Source of the DNA: Emydura subglobosa
Taxonomy: Eukaryota; Chordata; Testudines; Chelidae
Assembly (NCBI GenBank): GCA_007922225.1
Contig: ML679960.1
Coordinates: forward strand, 6,302,844 to 6,366,843
Reading direction: 5' to 3'
Length of the DNA: 64,000 nt
The notes under the pieces were generated by a model that was not told the origin of the DNA, made no database searches, and was given only the letters and a program-made list of their open reading frames with translations. A program made the position numbers and the translations under genes. This document shows, one piece after another, positions 1-13,035 of this stretch; position 1 is the first letter of the stretch, and each line of letters opens with the position of its first letter.

Positions 1-105
1 GAAAGCTTATGCCTACAAAAATTAAATTTGTTAGTCTTTAAAGTGCTACAGGACTCTCGTTGTTTTTGCTGTACACAGACTAACACAGCTACCCCTCTGG
101 AACTT
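1..105. repeat. Dispersed reptile repeat tail (fragment)
   Basis: This stretch runs from a 'gaaagcttatgcc' segment through 'ttgttagtctttaaagtgc' to 'acagactaacacagctacc'. I recognise these phrases, in this order, as a very common interspersed repeat tail in turtles and related reptiles. The element is cut by the left window edge, so its class (SINE tail or DNA element) cannot be decided here. It has no coding capacity. The identification rests on recalled similarity and was not searched. Confidence 0.6.
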
Positions 106-439
106 TTTACTTAGGCAATCTGTAACACCCTAAGGCAGCAGGAGTGTTCCTAACTGAGTGGTGCTGTTACACAGACTAACTTGCAGCTCCAGTAGTGAAA
201 ATGAAATATCTGTCATGGTAGGGGAAGGGGAGGTAGATGTCATCTGACCTGGTTCCTGTCCAGGGATAGGCTGCTGCAGCACACCTGAGGGATGAGTCTC
301 TGCTGTCTCTGCTTGAGGGATAAATCAGTGCAGCTGAGCAGCTGCAGCTTGCCTGAGAGGTTAATCACTGCAGGCTCTTCTGGAGAGGTGTCAATGTACA
401 TATTGAGGTTCTGGGGATGGCCAGGCAGACTAGCAAGGG

Positions 440-1070
440 GAGGATCCAGTGGACCCAGGCACCAACAACATTACAGGGGACAAAAAATGCAAAAAACAGG
501 AATGGAAGTGTGGGTCACAGGTTCAAAAACAGGGATTCAGAAGGGGACACCAAGTAGAGAACCCTGGACAGAGTCCACTGCTCCTCAGAAGTGTACAGGG
601 AGCCTGTGGACCTGTCCCAGAGGAACTCTACCTGGAGATGTGACTTCAAGCAGGATTAGAAATTGGTCACACAGACACAGAGCAGCTCCCCATCCAACTG
701 CCTCCTTCTGGTGTGGTGACAGCCACCTTAGCCAACACCAGAAGAGGTTGACAAGGAGGTCTTGTGACTTCACAGGGCCATGGATGAAGTGTGCATATAT
801 TAGGACATGTGGGGAAAAGTTTTGCTAAAACCTCAGGAGGAGGTTCTGGAGGAGCTGAAAAGGAGGCTGCAACCTAGCACACTTTAGATAGATGTGCACC
901 AGGGTCTCCTTCTCTTTGCAGCAGGGTTACGTGTCAGGGGAGGTGGTGAAGCATGCCAGATACACACCCGAGCTCATGGCTCCATGAAGGAGCTACCAAC
1001 TAATGTCCCTGGTGGGCCATGTGACCAGGATGGAGTTTGGACTGACTGGTGAATACCTATTGAGTTTCCA
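440..1070 (-). mobile_element. LINE ORF2 C-terminal remnant, copy 1 (degenerate)
   Basis: Read on the minus strand, this segment encodes a decayed C-terminal tail of a non-LTR retrotransposon ORF2. Around 905-970 the minus-strand frame gives a Cys-x-Cys-like stretch followed by ETLVHIYLKCARLQP, the second half of the terminal CCHC-type zinc motif, with a stop codon just before it. At 585-773 a short minus-strand frame contains KSQDLLVNLFWCWLRW, matching the 'DLLVNL..ALAK' region of the same family. It is a diverged tandem partner of the copy at 1075-1690, offset by about 636 bp. I suspect the L1/Tx1 superfamily but cannot confirm it. The 178-residue plus-strand open frame at 292-828 is antisense to this element and not a gene. 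Confidence 0.6.
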
Positions 1071-1074
1071 GAGG

Positions 1075-1690
1075 TGAATGGGAAGCAGCCATTAGACCCA
1101 GATTTCACAAGAATTTGAGGGACAACAAATGATAAAACAGGAATGAAAGTGAGGTCATAGGATCAAAATCAGGAAGCCTGAAGGGGTCACAAAGCAGAGA
1201 ACCATGGACACTGCCCATTGCTCCTCAAAGGCATCCAAGGAGCCAGTGGACGCATCCCAGAGAAACTCTTCCCAGAGACATGACTGCAGGGAGGAGTGAA
1301 AATAGATCCCACCGTTGCAAAGCCCCTCCCTGTCCAGCATCCTTTTACTGTGGTGGATGGCAACCTTGGCCAGCGCCAGGAGGAGGTTGACAAGGAGAAC
1401 TTGTGACTTTATGAGGCCACAGATGGGGTGTGTGTATGTCAGCAGGTGCAGGGAAAAGTGCAGCCAGATCCTAAGGAGAAGGTTCTGGCAGAGCCAGAAA
1501 AGGAACTATAACCTGGTGCACTTGAAGCAGATGTGTGCCAGGGTCTCCCTCTCACTGCAGAAGGGACAGGTGTCGGGAAGGGGAGTGAACCACGCCACGT
1601 ACACGCACATGCTCCTGGCTCCATGAAGGAGCCACCAACTAATAAACCTTGTGGGTTGGGGCACCGGGGTGGTATATGTGCACTTCATTC
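1075..1690 (-). mobile_element. LINE ORF2 C-terminal remnant, copy 2
   Basis: The minus strand encodes the better preserved of two tandem LINE tails. The frame at 1506-1730 contains DTCPFCSERETLAHICFKC, a CCHC zinc-knuckle arrangement (C-x2-C, then H and C) typical of the C-terminus of LINE ORF2 proteins. Further downstream on the minus strand (1155-1340) is LWDASTGSLDAFEEQWA, which I recognise as the last conserved block of this reptile LINE family. The two blocks lie in different frames, so the ORF is broken by indels. The reverse transcriptase and endonuclease domains are absent, so the element is 5' truncated. Assignment to a Tx1/L1-like clade is inference. Confidence 0.65.
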
Positions 1691-4600
1691 CTGAAGTCAT
1701 CTGCCAACAATAGAGTATTACAAATGTCATTTTCCTCCTGGATTAAAGTTCATTGCATATCTGAAAATGCCTGAGATGTAAAGTCATATCAATGTTAGGT
1801 ACATCAAAGTCTCAAAATATGCATATTTCATAAAGAAAGGATTAAGGAACGTAGACAAGAGCTTTTAATTGATTCATTTACCAAAGTAGAGTAAAATCAA
1901 ATAGAGCAAGAAATTAACTTATCTAAGCAAATCACGAGAGTGGGGCTGACTCAACAGAAAATCACATTTATCTGTACTCTAGTTCATTTTGAGAAATACA
2001 GCTAGGGAAGGATGTGTTATACAGACAAAGCACTATACATTGAAGAAGTTTCCTTCGTGATGGCTGGATTTTTTTAACTCATTCACTGTTGGGCAGTGGA
2101 ATCACATAACTGGAGCCACATTGTGCATTGGGCAGTAGGTGTAGCATGTTCTGAGCTATTCAAACAGGAGCATTAAAACAGGTTCATTGCAGCAACTATT
2201 TTTTGTCTTACTGGATCTTTGCAAACCATAAATTACTATGGTTTCAAATCACAAGGAGATGTTCTAACTATAAAAGACCTTACAAAGGGACAAATTCCCA
2301 TCTCAGTTTCAAAGGGATAACCTCAATGATGATCTCTCCTGCCCCGCCCCCACAAACCCTGACACACAAATAAATTCACATAGGAGTCAGTAATAAGCTA
2401 GTTTGTATCTGGAGTGGTTTAAATATAATTTTTAACCCTGCATAGGATGAATACAATCCAGACTGTAGCCAAAGATAACAGAAAAAACAGGCCAGTGTCA
2501 ATCAAAAAAGAAACAAAATACTGGATCCTGCCACTTTAAGGCAATCGTAGATGTGCAGAACATTTCCCCGTCCTAATATACCAGGAGTCAAAACAAGGCT
2601 TTCTTCAGACTCATCCAAAACACCCAAGCAGGACATAGATAATAATAATAGATAGTAAAGTAAGAATTGTTTCCCCCCCTGGCAGAAGCAGGCTTCATCT
2701 AATTCTCCATGTAGATTGAAAGGAAGATACTCGGAAGCAAAATAAATGCAAATCAAAGTTAAAAGAAGATCTTCTGATTTGGACACCAGCAAGGATGTCA
2801 AGAACACAGTGTCATTGCGTAATTCATCCCAAAAGTATTCTAATTTAGGTATTGCAGTTATGGACTGTCCTAATACCCTTACCCAATACCTTACCTCTGA
2901 GCACTATAAAATGAACTAAGAATGAAGTGAGCAGATGAAATAGCAGAATAGTGTAGACTGGGTATCGGTACCACTTGGCACACACATTATGCTGTTCATT
3001 CAGAATCCTGTTTTGGAACTTATATCTCCAATATGCAAAATACAAAATTATTCCAGTAAATCCCTCCCGTCTTTGACTGAGAGACACCTGTTCTTGCTGC
3101 CTTTTTCAACAGGCTGCCCTACCTTTCACTTCTCTGTGCACTCTCCTACTCTAAGACCGAACCCAGCCCCCACTCCAAATGCCTGTTGTTTTGCGGGAAT
3201 TTCCTCACTTTTGACTTTCTTAATTTAGAACCTCTACAGGTTTGACACATTTTGAAGCATTCATTAAGTTTTGGTACTTAAAACAGGAAGTCAACCTCAT
3301 TTTTGCACCAGTTTGAAGACTGCATATATAGAGTTGAAAATCCAGAGAGAGAAGTAACCTCTCATTCCCCTGCTGAAATGGTGAAAGAGGCCATCTGGCA
3401 AAAGACAAGTAACAATGCTGCTGCATTTTTAATAGACTGGAGTGAGCTCAGGGAAAATCCACAAGGCAAACACACTCACTATTTTCTTTTATTTTAATAT
3501 TCCCCCTTTGTTGGGTTCATAAGTCTATGACATATTTAATTAAAGACAGAAAATGTAAAAGTAAGGACAAAAATGTTGGAGCAGGGAAAATATTTCTTAT
3601 TTATGCAGTAGACTGTCTCTAATGGATCCCTTTCACATGCAAAAGAGAGAAAGTGCAGTGTGTATTAGCAGTGATCATCTCTGGAGTGTAAGAAAGATTT
3701 TTGGGAGTTTTTAGACAGCAATTTTGTTCAGTGAGAGAAGGATATCCACAATAAAGTTGACATGGGTGCGAAGAGTTTTATCCATAAAATGGTCAAAGAT
3801 TCAACTAGTGTCATTAAGCGTGACCTTACTAAGAGATGCTGTTTAACTTGGTGGTAAATAGGATTGTCATATGACAACTGTATCTGGTTTTGGGGACTTG
3901 ACCCAGATCATGTGACTAGGGCCAGGAACTAACTTTTCAGTTTCAAAAAGGCATCTATCTACTTGGGGGAATTTATCATTATTATTTTTTAAGTCTCAAT
4001 CTTTTGCATAACAGAAGCATCTTTTCCATACTGAAATTGCCCCAAGACCCTCCCTCCACTTCCTCCTACCCATTTAGAAATCTGATGGGCAGAGTGGTCA
4101 TGGCTCTTCATGAGAAAATCTGGAGAGGCAGGTCTCAGCAGGACAGGGAGATAGATCTCTTTGGCGCCTGGTTTCAGCAAAATGACAAATTCTGTGGCAA
4201 AAATTACTAAATTCCATTTCATATTAGAAAAAATTACAAATTATATGTCCTATGTTGCAGATTCCACATGATAGATAAGGTGGTTTATATCTCTTTGAGC
4301 TATTGTTACAGGCTATCTGCAGACTTGGGCAGGTATCACTCCATTGGTTAAGTTTGCTTCACGTTTTTGAGGTTTTCTCTGCAACCATAAGTGCTAGAAC
4401 CAAAATTGTTTTGATTTTTGTTTGTATTAAAGTCTAAGAAAAGGAGAAAAATGGAGCACGGTTGTGACCCTGCTCAAATATATTTTTGCTTCCCCCAGTT
4501 CCTGCACTGAGTTACAGTTCGCAGGTGAAGAATCGCTATTTTTGTTTTAAAAGCAGCTATAACAAAATTAACACAATTTAACTGGTGGGGCTGTCTCCAC

Positions 4601-6344
4601 TAAAAGTCCTGTCCCTTTAAACAGTCACTGTATCAGGCTTCACTGTATATCTGCTTATTCAACAGAGTAATAGTGGCCTTTTACGCTGTTCATTAGTTTC
4701 TCTGATTGCCACTGACTGCATATTTTTTTCATATGGCATATGAGAGTGTAGTAGATGTGGTAGATTCTGGCATGCCACAACTCTCTGTTTACTGATGTGT
4801 CAAAGTTGAAAATGATTTTGTTGGTCATTTTTTTGGTTATAACACAGGACACAATAAATGCAATTGCTGTACATGAACTCTTATTCAAATGAGATTAATC
4901 TAGTATAGTCTTTATCTTGTGCTTAATTTACAGCCTTTGCCACTTTGAATTATTCCTGGCCAGCAGAAAGGCACAGTCAGGAAACCACATGAAATCGCAG
5001 TCCAAAACTAAATGTAAATTTTTGTTTCATTTTGACTTAAAATGTAATTTGTTTGTTTTTTTAGAAAGAGAAACATTTCAGTTTTCCATTTTGGTTCAGG
5101 GATTTTCATGAGAATATCCTCTCCAATTTTACTTCCTTTTTAAAAAATGTCCCCCTTCTTTTTTCTACAAGAAAAAGTTGGAAAACGTTTAAAAAGTGAG
5201 AGAACATTTGAAGAAAACATTTTTTGGGTTTTTTTTATTAATCGTTGGTTGGTTTTAATTTTTCAACTGGAAAAGAGTCATAAAAGTGTGGGTTTGTTGT
5301 TTTTTTCAAAAAACAAAATGACATTTTCAAATGAGATGTTAGAATAAATATTTTAATGCAATTTCAATTATTTTTTTCATTTTGATTTTCTAACAGATAA
5401 TCAGACATTTAATTGACATTTTCTTCTCATGAAATTTTGATTTTTTACTAAGCCACAGTTTCACATGGAAAATATTTTAGTTAGAAGTTTTTTTTGACTG
5501 GCCTTTAGCTTTTTATACTGGAACTCAATTTTTTTCATTCAAATTCATCTTCCATTTCAGTCAGAATTTTAAATGGCTAGTGATGAAGGTCTGATGAACA
5601 ATTTATCATTTCATCCTATATTCCTGATCCTGGAATAGATTTACTGATGTGCTTAACTTTATGCAATGAGTAGTCCCGTTCACTGTGATGGTACTATTTG
5701 CAGTGGTTAAAGTAAGCATGTGCATGCCTCTTTGCAGGAACAGGGCCTTAATCCCTTTACTCCTTAATCATTTGATTCCTGTCAAATCCTATTGAGATTA
5801 ATGGCTAAACTGACATTGACTTCACGATTCCTGGGTCAGAATTTCACCATAGATTGTGTAATAGCTTTTAGGGGGCACAGTGGATAAGTATGGCCCTTTG
5901 TTTTCAATTTTTCTCTTTTTTAGTTTAGTTTTGTGTTTACTAAAAAATCCTCTTGTTTTGCAAAAGCTATTATTTGGGGGTGGAGAGGGTTGTACTGATT
6001 TTCACATGAATTTTGGACTGCTAGTACATGCAAATACTTATTGTTAAATAAATCAAATATGTCACATTAGGTAGATGTGTTTGCATTAATAATAAATTAT
6101 TCCATGTGTAAATGTATGTTAGCTTATGTAGCGGAAGACACACACCCACACATGTTCATGCATATGTGTACATATGGCAATGTACCATCCATGAAGTAAA
6201 CCATAACATTAAACTGCTTTTATTTTCAATATTCTTACTTTTCTTTATTTTTTTCTGTTCTCCTGACCCAATATTATGCCCAACTTTATGGAGAAAACTG
6301 TGAAGTTAATATTTTTAACCAATTTTTTGCCATTTAAAAAAACA
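1691..6344. other. Anonymous AT-rich stretch, no gene seen
   Basis: No open frame exceeds about 100 codons and none resembles a known protein. The part from 4960 to 5575 is unusually T-rich, with many runs of five to eight T, and carries 'gactggcc' near 5498. It could be a very old member of the 'ctggtcaaaa' repeat family seen at 38319 and 48322, but this is a weak resemblance. A short imperfect palindrome lies at 5779-5846 (listed separately). Nothing else in this interval could be classified. Confidence 0.5.
5779..5846. repeat. Short palindromic interspersed repeat
   Basis: The segment contains 'cctattgagattaatgg' and 'cattgacttcacgattcctgg' on opposite sides of a short centre. It is a decayed copy of the reptile palindrome whose core resembles CCATTGAAGTCAATGG. 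Related copies in the window are at 17299, 28766, 34829, 40751 and 46801. It has no coding capacity and behaves like a very small MITE-like element. Confidence 0.4.
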
Positions 6345-6465
6345 CAAGATATTGGGCTCAGTACAGGGTAAATTGGCGAAATGTAATGACCTGTGAAACA
6401 CGAAGGTCAGATTAGATGAACTAACAGCCCCTTCTGGCCTACACTCTGTGAATCTATTATATTGA
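6345..6465 (+). mobile_element. CR1 LINE 3' end fragment
   Basis: This is the 3' untranslated tail of a CR1 retrotransposon in plus orientation. The hallmarks are 'gacctgtgaaacacgaagg', 'tcagattagatgaactaac', 'ccccttctggcct' and the terminal 'ctgtgaatctatta', corresponding to the CR1 3' end with its short ATCTATGA-type repeats. Only about 120 bp remain, so it is strongly 5' truncated, as most CR1 copies are. It belongs to the same subgroup as the longer plus-strand copy ending near 32818, which has the 'ctgtggcctgggtaatg' version of the same tail. Confidence 0.8.
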
Positions 6466-8765
6466 TATAGTCCCTTTCCAAAAGTATGAATCAAGCCTCC
6501 TGCCTGGTGCTTGCTTCTTAGAGTGGGTTCTCCCCTCTTCTCACATTGGTTGGGTCCTGGGTTCTTTTTTGTGATACCTGGTAATTCCTCGCTGTGCCAG
6601 AGACACAAAAGTGCTGTCCCTTGAAAAAATGAATAAGGCTACCATGTTGGCAAGGCACATAAAACCCAGTACAAAAGAAACAGTGAAGTATATCAAGACA
6701 AACCCCAGCAAGAAAATAACAGGAGCAGGAAAATAGGATCTGAAGAAGAAAAGGGTTAAGGGTAACTGTGAATACTAACACATCAACAAATTTCCCACCT
6801 TCCAACATTCACAAACTTCCCAGGCGGGTGGTGCACTGGGGATGAGTCTGGAAGCAAATGCTGCAGAGCTGTGAACGTTGAACGTCTTAAATAAATTTTA
6901 AAAAGCCTCTGTCTTCACCCATAGGTGGAGCAGGGACCTTCCCTGTCTTTCTGCCCCACCTGCAGTGAGGTGGAGGTCTTGGCTGGCTCTTGATACCCAG
7001 TGCCAGGTCATATATTTACCACTCTTGGCTTTGGTACTGGCTGCCCCAGGCATTAAAGACTCCCTTTTGGGGAGTGGGAGCTAAACACAGACTCCCTGCG
7101 GTGTTCTGCTGATTTTTCATTTTCTGAATTCAAAACTGAAATTAACTCTAGTCTCTTTGTCTCTGAGTCATGCTGTCCCCTCTTACTGAGGGTCTGAACA
7201 GCCCTGGCTCATCCTCGGTCCAGCAAGCTCCTTATCCATAACACCCCATACAGAAGCCCCCCTATTGGCTTCACTAAGAGTTTCTAGTGCATTCTGTCTC
7301 CATCCCTGACTCTCAGCATGCTGGGAAATGGTGTCAGAGGTTCTGGTAGCTATTATTATTATAGTTCATAGATCAGGACCCCTAGAGTTTCAGTACAGAG
7401 TTCCAGGAGCTTGCAGAGTTCCAGGAGATACAGAGAGGTATAGGGAGAAAATACATGTGGCATACTGAAAAGTGTATAATGGCTGAGTTTAAAATAAAAG
7501 TGTTTGATTCAGTATTCTCTGTGCTTATTTTGCTAATACGCTGAAAAGAACAAACAAGACCTGACTGTGCTCTCAGACCAGTTTCATGCTGGAGATATGG
7601 TTAAATACATTAGAGATTAGATGCATTGAAGTCTGTAAAACGCTCAGATAGCACAGTGAGGAGAGCTGATAGATAGATATGCTTTGTAATTTTTTAATTG
7701 TCACTTTTCATTATTTCGGAGTACAAATTTATATCCAAAAAGTTATCTTCTGTTCTCTCACAAATGGTTCTCAATTTCAAATATTGTAATAAAACAAAAT
7801 AAAATTCCTAGGGGAGGAAATAGGGACATTTATTTTTTGGTTGAGTTCTCCGAAGTATTGTACTCCTTACCGGAGACAGAAATATCCAATGAAAAAAGAG
7901 AGGAAAATCACTTAGAAGTGAAGTTTTGAGCATATCTTTTCCCTCTTGTCTTATCTGTTCTTTGTCAGCCTGACCTATTCACCAGTCTATTTGTGGCCTC
8001 AAACAAAACACACACACTCTACACAGTTCTGTTGGCTCTGCTCTCGCAAAAGATTTTTAGTCTCCTGCTGGCATGGCATGGAGGGAGAGATTTTTAATTT
8101 TAATTTAGGCTCACACTTCATTTTAAATCCATAGATCTCAAGATGAGACCTGTGTAACTTGGTTCTGGTAATTCTGACAGGAAGCTATGTGATACAAAGA
8201 AATTCAAGGTCATTCTCCCTAAAACTTATGAAAGGAAAACTGTACAGAAACCATATGAAAAACTATAGGAAAACATGGGATCCCCGGAATAAGAAAAACC
8301 TTCTTTTAAGCTTCCTCTGCTTTTCAGGAAAAATATACCTGATCATTAAACTAATAATCTTGGAACTGAAATGCCTTTCTTGTAATGTCATTTAATGTTC
8401 TGCATGCAATATAACACATTTTAAAAAGCCTTTTGAAATATATACATGACTTGTTGAATGTTGTGCTGCTTTGAGGTACTTATTTTTTTCATTTGAAAAT
8501 GAGCTGGCTTCCGTATGTCAATATTTCAATAGATCTATATAGTGACAGGATTTTGAGCACATAACTTCAGCTGACTAGAATGTGTATTGGACATGGAACT
8601 TAGCACACCTGAAAAGAATGCTTATTTTCCAAAAATGGGAAAAAATATAAAATGTCTCTGTGAGAGGGTAGTTGGCTCTTTCAAAAAGTCAGGAGCCCAC
8701 CCTACTTCTAAGGGGAATGGGGCAACTCGAGTTCATCTGGGAGTAGTTAAGTAGTTGTGGACCTG
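6466..8765. other. Anonymous stretch with a GC-richer block
   Basis: No gene was recognised. From about 6820 to 7330 the sequence is noticeably richer in G and C, with 'aggtggagcagggacc' and several Pu/Py-rich segments, but no open frame continues through it. At 7389-7430 the phrase 'agagttccaggag' occurs twice in tandem. The remainder is AT-rich unique-looking DNA. Confidence 0.4.
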
Positions 8766-9225
8766 TTAGGATATGTCTATGGCTTATGGTGGCGCATAGA
8801 GTACAGGCACTACACAGATAGCTACACGCCACAGTGAAAGGCAGGCTATGTCCTCAACAGTATGTACCTACATGCTTCAGTGAAGGCCTCCAGCAGGAGG
8901 AGAAATCAGGAAAGGCTCTAGCAGGTCCCCGCTACCATAGCCTTTCTCCATAGCCTTCCCCCAGCAGATCCTTTCACCTTCTCTGCGCCAGGGAAAGGCT
9001 ATGGTAGAGGGATACTACACTGGTAAAAACAGCAATGTAGATGTGGGAGGCACTTCTTAGGCACGAAGAGAGACATATAGAGTATATGCATTGGGGGTTC
9101 CGGTGTGTGGGGCTTTCTACCCACCTAAGTAGTGCCTCAATGTCTGCACTGCTATTTATACCTTTACTAGCTGGGCGTGCAGTGTCTGTGCTCCCCATGT
9201 TACAATAAGTGTAGACATACCCTTA
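8766..9225. mobile_element. PIF/Harbinger-like MITE flanked by TTA
   Basis: The left end GGATATGTCTATGG at 8769 and the right end GTAGACATACC finishing at 9222 are imperfect inverted terminal repeats. Both sides carry the trinucleotide TTA (8766-8768 and 9223-9225). A 3-bp TTA/TAA duplication is characteristic of PIF/Harbinger DNA transposons. 'GGTATGTCTACACT' is a terminal sequence I recognise from abundant turtle MITEs. The 454-bp interior also contains an internal inverted pair ('aaaggctatggtag' near 8994 and 'taccatagccttt' near 8933). There is no transposase frame, so the element is non-autonomous. The internal pair could alternatively mark a nested element. Confidence 0.7.
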
Positions 9226-11699
9226 GACGGAGACTCCTAAAGAGAAAAGAATTTCTGAGGTGGGCGGGCTCCCAGGGCCTCAGCCAAACACAAACTATGG
9301 TCTCTGGGCAGGAAATCTGGGCTGAGCAGAAGGCAAACACCTAGGACTGGGTGCCTAAAAATGGGGATCTTGGAAACAGAGAGGAGTCTGGGGATGGGGA
9401 GACTCGAGGGCCCGGAAGCCCAGAAGAAGTGCTTCAGTAAAGGGGAGGATTCTAGCAGGAGAATCACATTGGGCAGAGAGCCGGGTGGGTCCTGCCTAGT
9501 AATTTTGGGGGCCTTTGACAGACTTCCACAGACCTTGACATTCGAAGAAGACTCCATCTAGGCAGCATCAGGAAACCTGAGGCAAAAGCCACCAGATGAA
9601 GCACCTAGAGAGAGGTGAATACTGAACTCAAGACAGATGACAGATGGACTAGGACTGACAGAGTCCCTCAGTCAAGAAACTGAAATAGAAAGGTGTTGGG
9701 TATGCTCATGAGAAACTTTCTGGTAAAGACTTTCTGTTAAACAAAGGAGACCTTCCAAGCAGGGTGTTTTTTAATAACCAAAGCTGCTCTAGACTTGTTT
9801 ATGTTCCAGATGGAGAGAAATCAAGGCATCCCTCACCTGCAATGCTACACCTGACCAACGGTGTTTGATAGAGTGATCTCCCATGCCTTCAGTCCCTTGT
9901 AAATGTAGTGACCCTTTATATTAGCAAATTGGGCATTGCCTGTAATAGAGTTTGCAAGGGAAATTTCAAAGATCTGTAGTGGATGTTTAGTCATGTATCC
10001 TCCCAGTGTTTTTTCATACAGCTCTTATGGAACAATTTGGACAATATCTCCAGACTCCTGAACTGGAATGTTCAATAAGCTTTGTTAACATACTGAAGTA
10101 ATGCATAAGTTAAATAACCAGGAATATGAAACAATAATTAGCACACATGTTTGAAAAAGTAAGAAAAATACTTGAGATATTTGAAAGCAGTTTCTACACA
10201 GAAATAACTGGATTAATTTACTATATTTAGGATTAATTACATATCTATGTATCCATCACTGTAATTTTACATGGTACTTAAAATAAGTATAATATGGTAA
10301 AGAAAACAATGCAAAACAAAATCCTTGCAACCATAGTATTTACGGTCTAGAAACAAACTAGTACTGTGAACAACTAGAAAGTACTGTGGGGCTGTTATTG
10401 CTAGTGTGCTTCATAGAATTAGTGGGTTTACAAAATGAAAGAGGGATATGAAGGAAAGGCTGGAGAGGACCTTGCATATATTGATTAGGTTTTCCTGGCC
10501 TCAGGAGCACCATGAAAAAAATGACAAAGTTAGGGACAGATGAAGAAGGTTTTAGACAAAACATAGGGATGTCGGAGGAAAGGCAGGTACAGTTGTAGGC
10601 AAGATTGGAAATATCTAGGGTTTTATGTATGAATGAAGCATGCTGTTCTAATCAGATCTTCATTTCTTTTTTAAGAAAAAGAAATTATTTGCATATTATG
10701 ATGTTTTCATTTTGAGCACTAGCCCAGAAACTTTTTGGACATACTCTGTAAATTCTAGAACTGATAGTATGTATCTCATGTTTTAGATAAATCCTTCAGT
10801 GCTAATAAAAGTAGCTTCCTAGATTATTATCTGAGAGTCAATATTGTGTATTCAGTAAAAAAGTTGTTTAAAAAGTTATAGACAATGAGCTGGTTTCAGT
10901 ATGTTAGTATTTGTTATGAAGATCAAAGATGGACTATTTGTATGTTTATCAAACTGTATCCAATTTACAAAGTGTCATAGTTACAGTCTTAGCAAGAATA
11001 CCCTGTGCTATCTCAATTTTTGAGCTTTGGAAGAATAGCTATGTAATTCTATTTTCTAGGCACATTTTAGCAATTAATAAGGGTGATTACACATTTTCTC
11101 CTGCTATAAAAGATTTTAGAAAATCTAATTTTCTTAGTTGTAGGTGTCAGTTGTCTAGAGATGCCGGATCAGTGTGGCATTGTGCATGCATATACCATTT
11201 ACAGATTTTATTGGTGCCAAAAATGTATCTACTTTCCCTTCATTTTTGTAAGAGGCTTATGTGATGCTGTATATACGGATTAGTATTCTCTTTGTACATT
11301 AGCCTGAAAATATACAGATATTATGTGTGCCAATTGGGCACAACATTTTGAACATTTACTACCATAGCCTGCTTTTAACAAGAAACATCATTCTTAACAT
11401 TCTACTAGATGATGTAGGTCTGCTGTTCTTGTTACAGAAGTGCTCTGTAAACGAGGAGGGTGAGTGTGTGTAAATATTTAACAGATAAGGTGCCAGTAAA
11501 TGGTGCTCCAGAATATGTAGCATAGTTCCAGAGTTTTGTCAATGAAACTCATTGTTCACTGCAAATGGTTTCCTTTTGCTGCTCTTTATATAAGTTCTTG
11601 CCATGGTGTAAGAAGTGTTTTTATATAAATCAGGAGTAACACCATTTTAAAGTCTGGAAACAGAAGAGAACTTTATTTTCTTCATTTGGATTTTGAAGG

Positions 11700-12095
11700 G
11701 TCCATGTGGATTAGTCAGTGGGTCCAGAGATCGAAATGCTGTGCACTCTGGAGCTTCACAACCTAATGAGTTAATTCAAGCTGGGGATGAAGATTGAGAC
11801 CACCTGCCTAACGATTGTCAGGTCACAAGCTACAGCTCTGCAGCCTTTTTCTTCACCAGAGTGGCAAACATTTTTCTGCAGCTCTAATTTTTATGCAAGC
11901 AGATTGCTGTAATTGATAAGCAGAGCTATACTGGGCACTGATTCAAAATGAGTTTGGTAAAGGCCAGGAGCCATTCCATTAATGGGCTTGTGAAAATGAC
12001 TCAACATTTTGTTCTTAAGGATTGGTTTTAATGATCTTGACAGTTACTGACACATCAGTCTTTTCAGCATCCTTTCTCCTTTTATAATTAAATTG
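11700..12095. promoter_or_regulatory. Candidate conserved non-coding element
   Basis: This block contains no recognisable repeat, no long homopolymer and no coding frame, and has motif-rich composition. 'ctgtaattgataagc' near 11909 includes a TAAT homeodomain core next to a GATA-type site. The palindrome-like 'ccattccattaatggg' near 11973 holds another TAAT core, and 'atgactcaac' near 11996 is an AP-1-like site. Dense, varied transcription-factor cores in repeat-free gene-desert DNA are what developmental enhancers look like. This is inference from appearance only, because conservation cannot be tested here. Confidence 0.25.
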
Positions 12096-13035
12096 AAGGT
12101 TGGCATTAGGGAAGCTGGTATTCTGACAGGTAGTATATATTTTTCCTTGCCTAGAAAAGGAAGGCTGTGCTAGGTATTATTCTGCTCCAGCTGATCATAG
12201 GGAAAAGAAAGGGAGAGAGAGAGAGTACTCTTTCAATGCTGAAGTAGATTCAATTATCCATTCGCTAAGATTTTGTTAATGATGAGGGTTTTTTTCTGGG
12301 GGCTCTGTTTTCTATGAAGAATCATATTTAAATATGTTTGTTTCTAATCACATCATGGATTTCTGTGTGGTTGTTTTCAATTCAGACTGGATCCCACTGA
12401 AAGAATGACATTTGCCAGTGTGGTAAAATTTTTTCTATTTTTTCTATTTTTCTCTCTTTGTAGATGTTGGCAGGACTAATTTTTATGCCATGTATCCATA
12501 TTCCTTTTTTTACTTCAACTCCATTGTAAACATATGTGGTATCTAGCATATAAACAGAGGTCCGTTGACTTTTGCCATCGAATTGTCAAATACGATTTTC
12601 CCTTCTCAATCTGTCACAGTTGTCTTAATTGTTAATTCTGCATGTTCTGTGTATGCAGATAAATACAGGTATGATAAGCAGATTGCTATTTACAAAGTAA
12701 TGAGTATACATACACACACTAATAAGAAAATGCCTCTGAAGTACAAATATAAAAAGCAAGCTTGAGCAATATTATTACATAAATTGACTTTTACAAATTC
12801 AAAATTCCCTTAAAATGAAAGAACTTTTAGCTTTCTAACAGCATAGGTTAAATTCTACTTCGTCATACAAAGATCAGTGAAGTCACTGGGAGATAAAATA
12901 GTTAATTTTGTGTTGTATTTTGGGCATGCCAAAATTCTGGAGAAGTTGAGATGATTTGGTTCATAAAAAGAAAAGGAAAAATTAAAGAATATATGGTTAA
13001 TGGGCTTCCGAGCTGGGCTTCATGCTTATATCTGT

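Noticed and set aside
292..828. 178-codon plus-strand open frame
   Set aside because: It is mostly antisense to the minus-strand LINE tail at 440-1070, has no domain, and its composition follows the repeat.
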